From: an uncultured Flavobacterium sp.
GTDB taxonomy: Bacteria > Bacteroidota > Bacteroidia > Flavobacteriales > Flavobacteriaceae
Length of the DNA stretch: 60,760 nt
Assembly: GCA_934636265.1 (NCBI GenBank)
Contig: CAKUAD010000009.1
Coordinates: forward strand, 1 to 60,760
Direction: 5' to 3'
Of the stretch, positions 51,987 through 60,022 are shown one piece after another. The translations under genes and the position numbers were made by a program. The stretch's first letter is position 1, and the number at the start of each line of letters is the position of its first letter. The notes beneath the pieces were generated by a model. The model was not told the origin of the DNA. It did no database searches and worked only from the letters and a program-made list of their open reading frames with translations.

Positions 51987-53588
51987 CTAACTAATCAGCC
52001 CCTTTAAATCCTCAATCGAATTCGCCTCTTCAATTTTCTTGTCGTGTCGCCAGCGCAAAATTCGTGGAAAACGCGTGGCAATGCCGCTTTTATGCCGCCC
52101 TGAAAGCGCCACGCCTTCAAAACCTATTTCAAAAACCAGCTTGGGCACGACACTGCGCACCGGACCGTATTTTTCGAGCGTGTTCTTCTTGATAAAATCA
52201 TCCACCTGGCGCATTTCGGCATCGGTGAGCCCGGAATAGGCCTTGGCAAAAGTCACCAGTTCCCGATTGCCCTGGGCGTTTTCCTGCCAAAGGGCAAAAG
52301 TATAATCGGTAAAAAGATTGGAACGTCTGCCGTGCCCGCGCATCGCATAGGTAAGGACGGCGTCAACCGAGAGCGGATCGAGTTTCCACTTCCACCAATC
52401 GCCTTTTTTGCGACCCACCAGATACGGCGAATCATTGCGCTTGAGCATGAGTCCCTCGCTGTTGTATTCCCGCGACTTTTCGCGTTCGGCCACTGCTTGA
52501 TTCCAGGTTTCAAGGGATATTCTTGGCGACAGATGCAGCGGCAAACCGGCGTTTTTCACATTCTCCAAAAGCAATTCGAGCAAGTTGCGCCTTTGCAGAT
52601 ACGGCTGGGTGCGGATGTCCTGCCCCTCCCATTCCAAAAGGTCGTACGCTTTTAGGATTACAGGCGCCGACTTGAGCAGCGAGGCACTCAGCGTTTTGCG
52701 TCCTATGCGCGTTTGAAGCGTATTAAAGTTGGCGATCTTTCCGTCGACAAACGGCAGGATCTCCCCATCGATAACGGTTCCGTCTGGTAAAAAATGCGGC
52801 AGTCGGGCAAATTCTGGATATTTATCGGTGACCAGTTCCTCGCCCCTGCTCCACACATAAACGTGGCCACCGCGCACAATCGTCTGTGAGCGGATACCGT
52901 CCCATTTGTGTTCGGCGCTCCATAAGTTTGCATTGCCCAGCGGATCAAAACCATCTTCAAGGGCGTGGGCCAGAAAAAACGGATACGGACGCGACGCCTG
53001 GGTTTGCGCCGAATCGGCATTGATCAAGTCAGCAAATGTAGTGGTTTGGGGCGTCCACTCACCCATCAGGCGATAGGCCAAAACGTCTTCATCGATACCG
53101 GTTGAACGCGATAAGGCACGGGTCATGAGTTTTTGGCTTACGCCGATGCGAAAACTGCCCGTGATGAGCTTGGTAAACACAAATCGTTCGTAGTAATTGA
53201 GCGAGAGCCAATTTTGATGGAGGTACGCCCGTTTCTCCTCCTCGGGCTTTGATTTCAGGCTGATGATTTCCTCGAGAAACTCCGCCAGTGTTTTCTCGGA
53301 ATAATTATCCGACGCCGGAATCACCAGCGCGATTGTTTCGGCCAGATCGCCCACAATGTGATAGGATTCCTCGAACAACCAAAGCAGAATTCCGGCCAGT
53401 TCATTAGCCCACAACCTCAGTAAAGTGGTGTTCACCGGGCGGGGCGGCCGACGGTGCGACAAAAGCGCAATGGCCCAAATCTTATCAGCATCGGGAGCCA
53501 AATTGAAATAGTGCGAAAGCGCATCAACCTTGACGTTGGTTTTGTTGGAACTGTCGAGTTCCTTGATGAGTTGGGCAAAGCGCATCAT
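51987..53588 (-). CDS. Ligase-associated ATP-dependent DNA ligase
   Basis: A 533-residue ATP-dependent DNA ligase. The active-site lysine is Lys228 in HKWDGIR (motif I KxDG), followed by motif III-like YDLLEWEGQD, motif IV EGLMLKR and motif V WWKWKLDP. An N-terminal helical DNA-binding domain (~210 residues) precedes the catalytic core. A second methionine (residue 2) is an equally good start. It overlaps the exonuclease gene by 4 bp. It adds to the usual NAD-dependent LigA (not in this window) and is the central member of the repair operon. Confidence 0.94.
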   Translation of the reverse strand: MMRFAQLIKELDSSNKTNVKVDALSHYFNLAPDADKIWAIALLSHRRPPRPVNTTLLRLWANELAGILLWLFEESYHIVGDLAETIALVIPASDNYSEKTLAEFLEEIISLKSKPEEEKRAYLHQNWLSLNYYERFVFTKLITGSFRIGVSQKLMTRALSRSTGIDEDVLAYRLMGEWTPQTTTFADLINADSAQTQASRPYPFFLAHALEDGFDPLGNANLWSAEHKWDGIRSQTIVRGGHVYVWSRGEELVTDKYPEFARLPHFLPDGTVIDGEILPFVDGKIANFNTLQTRIGRKTLSASLLKSAPVILKAYDLLEWEGQDIRTQPYLQRRNLLELLLENVKNAGLPLHLSPRISLETWNQAVAEREKSREYNSEGLMLKRNDSPYLVGRKKGDWWKWKLDPLSVDAVLTYAMRGHGRRSNLFTDYTFALWQENAQGNRELVTFAKAYSGLTDAEMRQVDDFIKKNTLEKYGPVRSVVPKLVFEIGFEGVALSGRHKSGIATRFPRILRWRHDKKIEEANSIEDLKGLIS

Positions 53589-54604
53589 AAGCCTACTTCG
53601 TTTTCCTGAGTTTCGATTACTTCGTCGCCTTCATACTGGGTTTGCTCGGTTCGGGCATCGTACCCGATTTCGCGAAGGTAACGGGTAAAGATGTCGGCAT
53701 AACCGTGCGTAGCGATGACTTTTTCGCAGCCCGTTTCCCTGATGCTTTGCAAGAGTGAAGTCCAGTCGCAGTGGTCGCTCAGGACAAATCCGCGGTCGAT
53801 GGCCCTGCGTGCCCGCGCGCCTCTAAAAGCCATCCAGCCGCTGGCCGTTCCGGTGACAAAAGGCGCCATTTTGCGTATCCAGGTTGATCCGTGCGCGCTG
53901 GGCGGGGCAATGACGAGACTTCCTGCAAATTCTTCCTTGCGGATCTGCGGTGTAATTTTGGTTGTGGCGGGAAGCGGAAGAATCCGGCGGATGACCTCGT
54001 TCATGTTTTCGACGGCACCATGGGTAAAGATCGGGCCGATGGAAGCGTCGACGTGTTTTAGCAGCCGTTGTGCCTTGCCGAGCGTGTAGCCAAACAAAAC
54101 CGACGTTTGCCCGTTGGCGGCATTTTGCGCCCACCAATTGTTGATGTCGTTAAACACCTCGGCCTGTGGCGTCCATTTAAAAGCGGGAAGGCCAAAAGTA
54201 CATTCGGTGATAAAAGTGTGGCATTTGATGGGTTCGTAGGGAGTGGAAAGCCCGTCGTCCTCAGTTTTGTAATCGCCGGTAAAAACCCATACTTCGCCCT
54301 TGTGTTCCACGCGTACCTGCGAACTGCCCACAATGTGACCGGCCGGATGCAGTGAAAAGGTAACGCCATTAACCAAAAAAGGCTCACCCCAGGCTTTTCC
54401 CGTTACGCTGATATCGCCCAAGCGGTGACGGATAATGGGCACGTTGTCGTGATGGGTAATGTAATTTTGATGTCCCCAGCGCGCGTGGTCGGAGTGTCCG
54501 TGGGTAATAATGGCATTTTTTACCGGTCGCCACGGATCGAGGTAGACGTTGGCGGCGGCGCAGTAAATTCCGTGGTCGTTAAAGGCTAAAAGTGGCGTTT
54601 TCAT
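53585..54604 (-). CDS. Ligase-associated DNA damage response exonuclease
   Basis: A 339-residue metallo-beta-lactamase fold nuclease of the beta-CASP/SNM1-Apollo type. The metal motif HGHSDH is at 35-40; the second ligands follow in HPAGHIVGSSQ and the aspartate in VFTGDYKTED. The family exonuclease in P. putida is grouped with the same ligase and helicase. It is the first gene of the four-gene operon. I see no clear promoter directly upstream; the 350-bp gap to pruA would hold it. Confidence 0.93.
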   Translation of the reverse strand: MKTPLLAFNDHGIYCAAANVYLDPWRPVKNAIITHGHSDHARWGHQNYITHHDNVPIIRHRLGDISVTGKAWGEPFLVNGVTFSLHPAGHIVGSSQVRVEHKGEVWVFTGDYKTEDDGLSTPYEPIKCHTFITECTFGLPAFKWTPQAEVFNDINNWWAQNAANGQTSVLFGYTLGKAQRLLKHVDASIGPIFTHGAVENMNEVIRRILPLPATTKITPQIRKEEFAGSLVIAPPSAHGSTWIRKMAPFVTGTASGWMAFRGARARRAIDRGFVLSDHCDWTSLLQSIRETGCEKVIATHGYADIFTRYLREIGYDARTEQTQYEGDEVIETQENEVGL

Positions 54605-54688
54605 TGTGTATTTAAAATTAAAATCTCTGCTGCGATAAGCCGCGTATTTTAAGATTGTTTAACGTTTGTTGCTTGCGTCGGGTTCGTG

Positions 54689-54718
54689 TTGGAGGTGGCG
54701 ATGGATTTTGTAAATTTG
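54689..54718 (+). promoter_or_regulatory. Promoter in front of structured element B and pruA
   Basis: TTG (54689-54691), 19-bp spacer, TAAATTTG (54711-54718): full consensus. The predicted transcript starts near 54725, leaving a leader of about 230 nt before pruA. Confidence 0.65.
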
Positions 54719-54810
54719 CGATGTCTGGGAGTTTTAATTTGCCGCGCAATTGGTTTTTGCCGGAATTTAATTTGAATTCTCCGTTAGGGCCGGAAGCTTC
54801 AACCTGGGCC

Positions 54811-54880
54811 GCGTGAGGGATAGCAGCGAAAATCCTTTTGTGGCGCAGCAAAAAAGATTGAAGCGGATAGCCCGACGGCG
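54811..54880 (+). ncRNA. Structured intergenic element, copy B, in the pruA leader
   Basis: Conserved frame GTGAGgGATaGcAGC ... GGAtAGCcCGACGGCGG around a hairpin formed by AATCCTTTTG (54831-54840) and CAAAAAAGATT (54849-54859). GGG at 54817-54819 can pair with CCC at 54871-54873; copy A at 23611-23660 has GCG/CGC at the same places. I recall similar sequence (GTGAGGGAT ... GGATAGCCCGAC) scattered between genes of many Flavobacterium genomes. Function unknown; it may be a non-coding RNA, a leader or a mobile repeat. Confidence 0.55.
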
Positions 54881-54954
54881 GCGAGACGCGCGCCGCTCCT
54901 ATAGCGCGCGGGGAGCCGCAGGCACGCCACATTAAACACGTAAAAAACAACATC

Positions 54955-56580
54955 ATGCTAAAAGGATTTTTCAATGTACCCAAGGCCGTTAATGAACCGG
55001 TTAAGGCGTACGCTCCCGGATCGGCCGAAAAAGCTGCCGTCCTGGCCGAATACAAAAGAATGTGGAACGAGAAAATTGACGTTCCGCTTTACATAGGCAA
55101 CGAGGAAGTTCGCACCGGAAACACGCGTAACATGACGGCGCCTCACGACCATAAACACGTGGTGGGCGTTTACCATCTTGCCGAAAAGGCACACGTTAAA
55201 AAGGCGATTGCCGAATCACTCAAGGCCCGCGAGCAATGGGTTAACCTGCCGTGGGAACACCGCGCCGGGATTTTCCTTAAAGCCGCCGAACTGATTGCCG
55301 GTCCGTACCGGGCCCGCATCAACGCTGCTACGATGATTGCGCAATCAAAAACAATTCACCAGGCTGAGATTGACGCGGCCTGCGAACTCATTGACTTTTT
55401 GCGCTACAACGTCGAGTTTATGACGCAACTTTACGCCGATCAACCAAAATCTGAATCAAGTGTGTGGAACCGCGTGGAGTATCGCCCGCTGGAAGGATTT
55501 GTGTACGCCATTACGCCGTTTAACTTTACCGCCATTGCGGCCAACCTGCCAACCAGTGCAGCGCTTATGGGCAATACCGTGGTTTGGAAGCCAAGCGACA
55601 GCCAGGTGTTTTCGGCCAAGGTTATTATTGACGTGCTCAAGGAAGCCGGTCTTCCAAACGGCGTCATCAATGTGGTGTACGGCGATGCGCTCATGATTAC
55701 CGATACGGTTTTGGCAAACCCTGATTTTGCGGGTATCCACTTTACCGGATCGACCACGGTTTTCAAGGACCTTTGGGCCAAAATCGGAAAAAACATCCAC
55801 AAGTACAAAACGTATCCGCGAATTGTCGGCGAAACCGGCGGCAAGGATTTTATCCTGGCGCACCCGTCGGCCAATGTCGATCAGGTGGTGGCCAACATCA
55901 TCCGCGGTGCCTTTGAATTTCAAGGACAAAAATGTTCGGCAGCCTCGCGGGTTTACCTGCCTAAAAGCCTTTGGCCGGAAATTGAACAAAAACTCACAGC
56001 CGAGGTGAAATCGATCAAGATGGGATCGCCGGAAGATTTTGGAAACTTTATGACGGCGGTAATCCACGAAGGATCATTTGACAAGTTGGCCAAATACATC
56101 GATCAGGCCAAGAAAGACAGCGATGCGCAGGTTATTCTGGGCGGAAATTACGACAAGTCAAAAGGCTGGTTCGTAGCGCCGACGGTAATCCTGACTACCA
56201 ATCCAAAGTATGCCACCATGGAAACCGAACTGTTTGGGCCTGTGGTTACCGTGTACCTTTATGAAGACAAGGACTGGAAAAAAACGCTCAAGCTGGTTGA
56301 CGAAACGTCTGACTACGCACTCACCGGCGCCATTTTCTCGACCGATCGCTACGCCATTGCCGAGGCCACTGATGCCTTGAAGGACGCGGCCGGAAACTTT
56401 TACATCAACGACAAGCCTACGGGTGCGGTTGTGGGCATGCAGCCGTTTGGCGGCGCCCGCGCTTCCGGAACCAATGACAAAGCCGGTTCGGCCATGAACC
56501 TTTTGCGTTGGGTGTCGGCGCGTACCATCAAGGAGACTTTTGTCACACCGGCGGATTACCGCTATCCGTTTCTTGGATAA
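54955..56580 (+). CDS. pruA: L-glutamate gamma-semialdehyde dehydrogenase (P5C dehydrogenase)
   Basis: NAD-dependent aldehyde dehydrogenase that oxidises glutamate semialdehyde (from 1-pyrroline-5-carboxylate) to glutamate, the second step of proline degradation. Catalytic residues are in place: Cys327 in FQGQKCSAASR, Glu293 in VGETGGKD and Asn190 in ITPFNFTAI; FTGSTTVF is the cofactor loop. The 541 residues match the stand-alone type found in Bacteroidetes and eukaryotes. It has a long leader with a structured element and ends at a bidirectional terminator. No proline dehydrogenase gene is in the window. Confidence 0.97.
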   Translation: MLKGFFNVPKAVNEPVKAYAPGSAEKAAVLAEYKRMWNEKIDVPLYIGNEEVRTGNTRNMTAPHDHKHVVGVYHLAEKAHVKKAIAESLKAREQWVNLPWEHRAGIFLKAAELIAGPYRARINAATMIAQSKTIHQAEIDAACELIDFLRYNVEFMTQLYADQPKSESSVWNRVEYRPLEGFVYAITPFNFTAIAANLPTSAALMGNTVVWKPSDSQVFSAKVIIDVLKEAGLPNGVINVVYGDALMITDTVLANPDFAGIHFTGSTTVFKDLWAKIGKNIHKYKTYPRIVGETGGKDFILAHPSANVDQVVANIIRGAFEFQGQKCSAASRVYLPKSLWPEIEQKLTAEVKSIKMGSPEDFGNFMTAVIHEGSFDKLAKYIDQAKKDSDAQVILGGNYDKSKGWFVAPTVILTTNPKYATMETELFGPVVTVYLYEDKDWKKTLKLVDETSDYALTGAIFSTDRYAIAEATDALKDAAGNFYINDKPTGAVVGMQPFGGARASGTNDKAGSAMNLLRWVSARTIKETFVTPADYRYPFLG

Positions 56581-56594
56581 GAAATACACTCAAT

Positions 56595-56624
56595 AAAAAA
56601 TCCGGTTCGACACCGGATTTTTTT
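56595..56624. terminator. Bidirectional terminator between pruA and the T9SS protein gene
   Basis: AAAAAATCCGGT and ACCGGATTTTTTT flank a TCGAC loop, giving A- and T-runs on both sides. It serves the two convergent genes. Confidence 0.85.
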
Positions 56625-56627
56625 ATG

Positions 56628-59600
56628 CTATCGCTTTAAAGCGAAGTGGGATTTGAACTGTCGCCTTGATCCCGATCGGTCTGTGTAATCAAGCGTAAAC
56701 CAATAATCGGTTGACGGCATCGGGCGGCCGTTGTACGTTCCGTCCCAGCCTGAAAATGATGATGGTTTAATCGCTTTGAGCAATTTGCCGTAACGGTCAA
56801 AAATGTAGATGATGGCGTCTTGGTTGTCGAGCCCGTCAATGTTCCACCAGTCGTGAAACCCATCGCCGTTTGGCGTAAAATAAACCGGATAATCCAGATA
56901 GTAAAAACTAACTGTCTCGGTGCCGCAACCCTGCATATCGCGAATGGTGATCACGTGTTCTCCGGGCGTTGTGACAAAAGTCCCAAAATATTGCTCGCCC
57001 CCCCCGTCGATGGAATACGCAAACTGCCCCGAACCTCCGCTGGCGACAACCGTTGCGGTGTTATCGCCTTGAAAATCGCCCGGAAAATCAGTCGATACCA
57101 CAATTCCGGAAGTTGCGGTCACTATTGACTGCGCCGACGTCTGGCACCCGGTGGCATTGTTGGTCACCGTTACAACATACGTTCCTGTTTGATTGGCCGT
57201 ATGCGACGGACCTGTGGTGGAAATAGGCAGGTTGTCGCGGGTCCACGAAAAAGTGAAACCGCCTAACGCCATTCCGGTATCAATTACAAAATTATTAAGT
57301 GAATTGCCTGAAGCATCCACGCAAATCGTCCCATCGGTCAGGGCAAACTGCGGATTGGGCGCCACCGTCACCGTCAATGTGTACGGCAGGAGGCAACCCG
57401 TGGCATTGGGCGTAAAAACGTAATTTCCGCTTGTTGTATTGGAGATGGCCGGCGGATTCCACGTTCCCTGAATGCCGTTATCGGATGTTGCGGGCAGCGC
57501 AAAAACCGGAGCGCCGCTGCAAATCACATGGGGTAGTGAAAACTCAGCGGTTACCGATGTCGTAATGGTCACATTGAGCGTAAACACAGGCGCGCAGGGT
57601 GAATTTGGCGTAAAGACGTAAGTTCCGCTGGTCGTATTGGAAATGGCCGACGGACTCCACGTTCCCTGAACTCCATTGTCGGATGTTGTGGGAAGCGCAG
57701 GAACCGATGACCCGGCGCAAAATGTCGTGGGGATTGAAAACGCGGTTACGTTGGTGCTCTCAATCGCAACAGTTAAGGTAAAAGGTTGTGCACACGCAAC
57801 CGATGGCGTAAACACATAAGTTCCGCTGGCGGTGTTGGAGATGGATGCCGGACTCCAGGTTCCCGCAATTCCATTATCAGAAGTTAGTGGCAAAACCGGG
57901 ACTGCTGATCCGGCACAAAACGTCGTCGGAATTGCAAACACAGGTACGACCGACGGCGTAATCGTCACATTCAGCGTAAAAGCAGGCGCACACGCAACCG
58001 ATGGCGTAAAGACGTAAGCTGCGCTGTTGGTGTTGGAAATGGCCGACGGACTCCAAGTACCAGTCACGCCATTGTTTGATGTGGTAGGCAGCGCCGGAAC
58101 TGCCGACCCTGAACAAAACGCAGTTGGGATTGAAAATGTTGGAGTCACCGGATTGGTGATGGTTACGTTGAGCGTAAAAATAGATGCGCAAGCAGCGGAC
58201 GGCGTAAAAACATAACTTCCGCTTGTTGTATTGGAGATGGCAGACGGGTTCCAAGTTCCGGAAATTCCGTTGTTTGATGTAGCCGGAAGCGCAGGAATCG
58301 TCGATCCGGCACAAAATGTGGTCGGAATGGAAAAAGCAGGGACCGCCGGATTATTGATGGTTACATTTAGCGTAAATGTCGATCCGCAAACCGATGGCGT
58401 AAAAACATAACTCCCACTGGCGGTATTGGAAATTGCCGACGGATTCCACGTACCCGCAATCCCGTTGTCAGATGTTGCGGGCAAGACAGGAACGGTGGCT
58501 CCCGCACAAAAAGTCGTCGGAAGCGAAAATACGGGAGCCGCCGCAGGTGTTACCGTAACATTGATGGTAAACACGGGCGCACACGCAACCGATGGTGTAA
58601 AGACGTAAGTCCCGCTTGCCGTATTAGAAACCACGGCAGGATTCCACGTTCCGGGAATACCATTGTCGGATGTTGCGGGCAGTACGGGTGGGGTTGCACC
58701 GCTGCAGATTGTGGAGGGGATTGAAAATGCTGTAACCGCCCCACTGGAAATAGTTACATTAAGCGTAAAATTTGATGCGCAAGCAGTGGACGGCGTAAAG
58801 ACATAACTCGCGCTGGCCGAATTGGAGATAACCGACGGACTCCAGGTTCCCGCAATCCCGTTGTCAGATGTAGTCGGAAGCGCAGGCACTGTCGATCCGG
58901 CACAAAATGCCGTCGGAATGGAAAACGTCGGAGCCGCCGCACTGTTGACGGTTACATTCAGCGTAAAGGACGATGCGCAGGAAACCGACGGCGTAAACAC
59001 ATAACTTGCGCTGGCCGTATTGGAGATAGCCGACGGATTCCATGTGCCGGCAATCCCGTTGTCAGATGTTGCCGGCAAGGCGGGAACGGTTGCGCCTGAA
59101 CAAAATGTGGTTGGGATAGAAAAGGTGGGTACCGTGGGTGGTGTTGGGGTGATGGTCAGCGTATCGGTTATCTGGGCACCACAAACATTGGTGGCGGTAA
59201 GGGTCAGGGTGACGGGCACCGTGGCCGTTGGGTCAAGCGTATAGGAAGTGGAAAGCGAGGTTGGGTTAGAAAATGTTCCTGAAGGCGCACTCCACATTAC
59301 CGATACAAATCCCTGTGCGTTTCCTAACAGGTTGATGGAGTTTCCGGCACAGGCCGAATCATCGGCGCCAGCCTCAACTGTAAACGGCGGCACGGGAGCC
59401 AGACAGCCCAAATTGGTATATGACGCCACACCCGCAGGCGTAAAATTGACAATGGCTCCGTTGCCCGCGCCCGGAGTTCCGTCGGGCAGGGTTAAATTAG
59501 CCCGGTCATAAGTCACCGAATCAGTACAACTGCCAAAACTGATTTGCAAAGTTCGCAGCCCCGACGCGGCATAGTTGGCAAAATGCCCGCCGGTATTGAC

Positions 59601-60020
59601 ACTGTTGTTCTGAAAAAGGATGTAATAGGTTTCGGTAATCGGACCAAACTGATTTAACGGCGGATCCATCAAATGACTGGTCACCAAAAATACCGTGGCG
59701 TTGGCCGGCAAAACCCCACCCACGGGCTGGACAAGCTGGCCGCATCCGCCAACCGCCTGAATATCGGCATTGAGCGCATTTACTAGGGCGTTGGTCGTGC
59801 TGTTCTGGATAAGTCCCAGCCAAGGATTATTAGGCCAGTTTACCGTAAGATTGGATACGTTTAACGGCGCGCCGCCTACCTTAAATCTCACCATCTCATT
59901 AAAGCCTTCATCACCCCCGCAGGCATCCACCAGAATCGTCTCAATCTGGATGCACTGGGCTTTTGCAGGCTTGGCAAGCGCAAATAAAGTCAACAGCAAA
60001 AGGTGGATCAGGCGTTTCAT
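56628..60020 (-). CDS. Repeat-rich surface protein with type B T9SS sorting domain
   Basis: A 1130-residue exported protein. From the ATG at 60020 it begins MKRLIHLLLLTLFALAKPAKAQ, a signal peptide. The N-terminal ~200 residues (IQIETILVDACGGDEGFNEMVRF) form a domain seen in other flavobacterial surface proteins. An Ig-like part follows, then nine tandem ~66-residue repeats (57355-59132), another Ig/SprB-like region and a C-terminal gliding_CHU-type sorting domain (VYFTPNGDGFHDWWNI ... IYIFDRYGKLL). The protein is likely secreted by T9SS and attached to the surface, perhaps as an adhesin. The open frame extends upstream over the end of the previous gene, but the signal peptide fixes the start. 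The two genes are 2 bp apart. Confidence 0.92.
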   Translation of the reverse strand: MKRLIHLLLLTLFALAKPAKAQCIQIETILVDACGGDEGFNEMVRFKVGGAPLNVSNLTVNWPNNPWLGLIQNSTTNALVNALNADIQAVGGCGQLVQPVGGVLPANATVFLVTSHLMDPPLNQFGPITETYYILFQNNSVNTGGHFANYAASGLRTLQISFGSCTDSVTYDRANLTLPDGTPGAGNGAIVNFTPAGVASYTNLGCLAPVPPFTVEAGADDSACAGNSINLLGNAQGFVSVMWSAPSGTFSNPTSLSTSYTLDPTATVPVTLTLTATNVCGAQITDTLTITPTPPTVPTFSIPTTFCSGATVPALPATSDNGIAGTWNPSAISNTASASYVFTPSVSCASSFTLNVTVNSAAAPTFSIPTAFCAGSTVPALPTTSDNGIAGTWSPSVISNSASASYVFTPSTACASNFTLNVTISSGAVTAFSIPSTICSGATPPVLPATSDNGIPGTWNPAVVSNTASGTYVFTPSVACAPVFTINVTVTPAAAPVFSLPTTFCAGATVPVLPATSDNGIAGTWNPSAISNTASGSYVFTPSVCGSTFTLNVTINNPAVPAFSIPTTFCAGSTIPALPATSNNGISGTWNPSAISNTTSGSYVFTPSAACASIFTLNVTITNPVTPTFSIPTAFCSGSAVPALPTTSNNGVTGTWSPSAISNTNSAAYVFTPSVACAPAFTLNVTITPSVVPVFAIPTTFCAGSAVPVLPLTSDNGIAGTWSPASISNTASGTYVFTPSVACAQPFTLTVAIESTNVTAFSIPTTFCAGSSVPALPTTSDNGVQGTWSPSAISNTTSGTYVFTPNSPCAPVFTLNVTITTSVTAEFSLPHVICSGAPVFALPATSDNGIQGTWNPPAISNTTSGNYVFTPNATGCLLPYTLTVTVAPNPQFALTDGTICVDASGNSLNNFVIDTGMALGGFTFSWTRDNLPISTTGPSHTANQTGTYVVTVTNNATGCQTSAQSIVTATSGIVVSTDFPGDFQGDNTATVVASGGSGQFAYSIDGGGEQYFGTFVTTPGEHVITIRDMQGCGTETVSFYYLDYPVYFTPNGDGFHDWWNIDGLDNQDAIIYIFDRYGKLLKAIKPSSFSGWDGTYNGRPMPSTDYWFTLDYTDRSGSRRQFKSHFALKR
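57355..59132 (-). repeat. Nine tandem ~198-bp coding repeats
   Basis: Each unit encodes about 66 residues with the pattern FSIPTTFCxG ... LPATSDNGI.GTWNPSAISNT.SG.YVFTPS.AC...FTLNVTI. One unit (near 58330-58520) is a residue shorter and reads VCGSTFTLN. Two cysteines per unit probably form an intra-domain disulfide. Unit copies are near-identical in DNA, so copy number may vary between strains. Confidence 0.88.
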
Positions 60021-60022
60021 CG

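Larger units (their letters stand above)
54605..54954. other. 350-bp gap: pruA promoter and structured leader
   Basis: No reading frame here looks like a protein. The gap holds a plus-strand promoter (54689-54718) and, inside the predicted ~230-nt pruA leader, structured element copy B (54811-54880) followed by GC-rich GCGCGC repeats (54886-54921). Confidence 0.7.

Noticed and set aside
54618..55055. 145-codon minus-strand frame between the exonuclease and pruA
   Set aside because: Low-complexity translation, antisense to the start of pruA and to the structured leader; no family resemblance.
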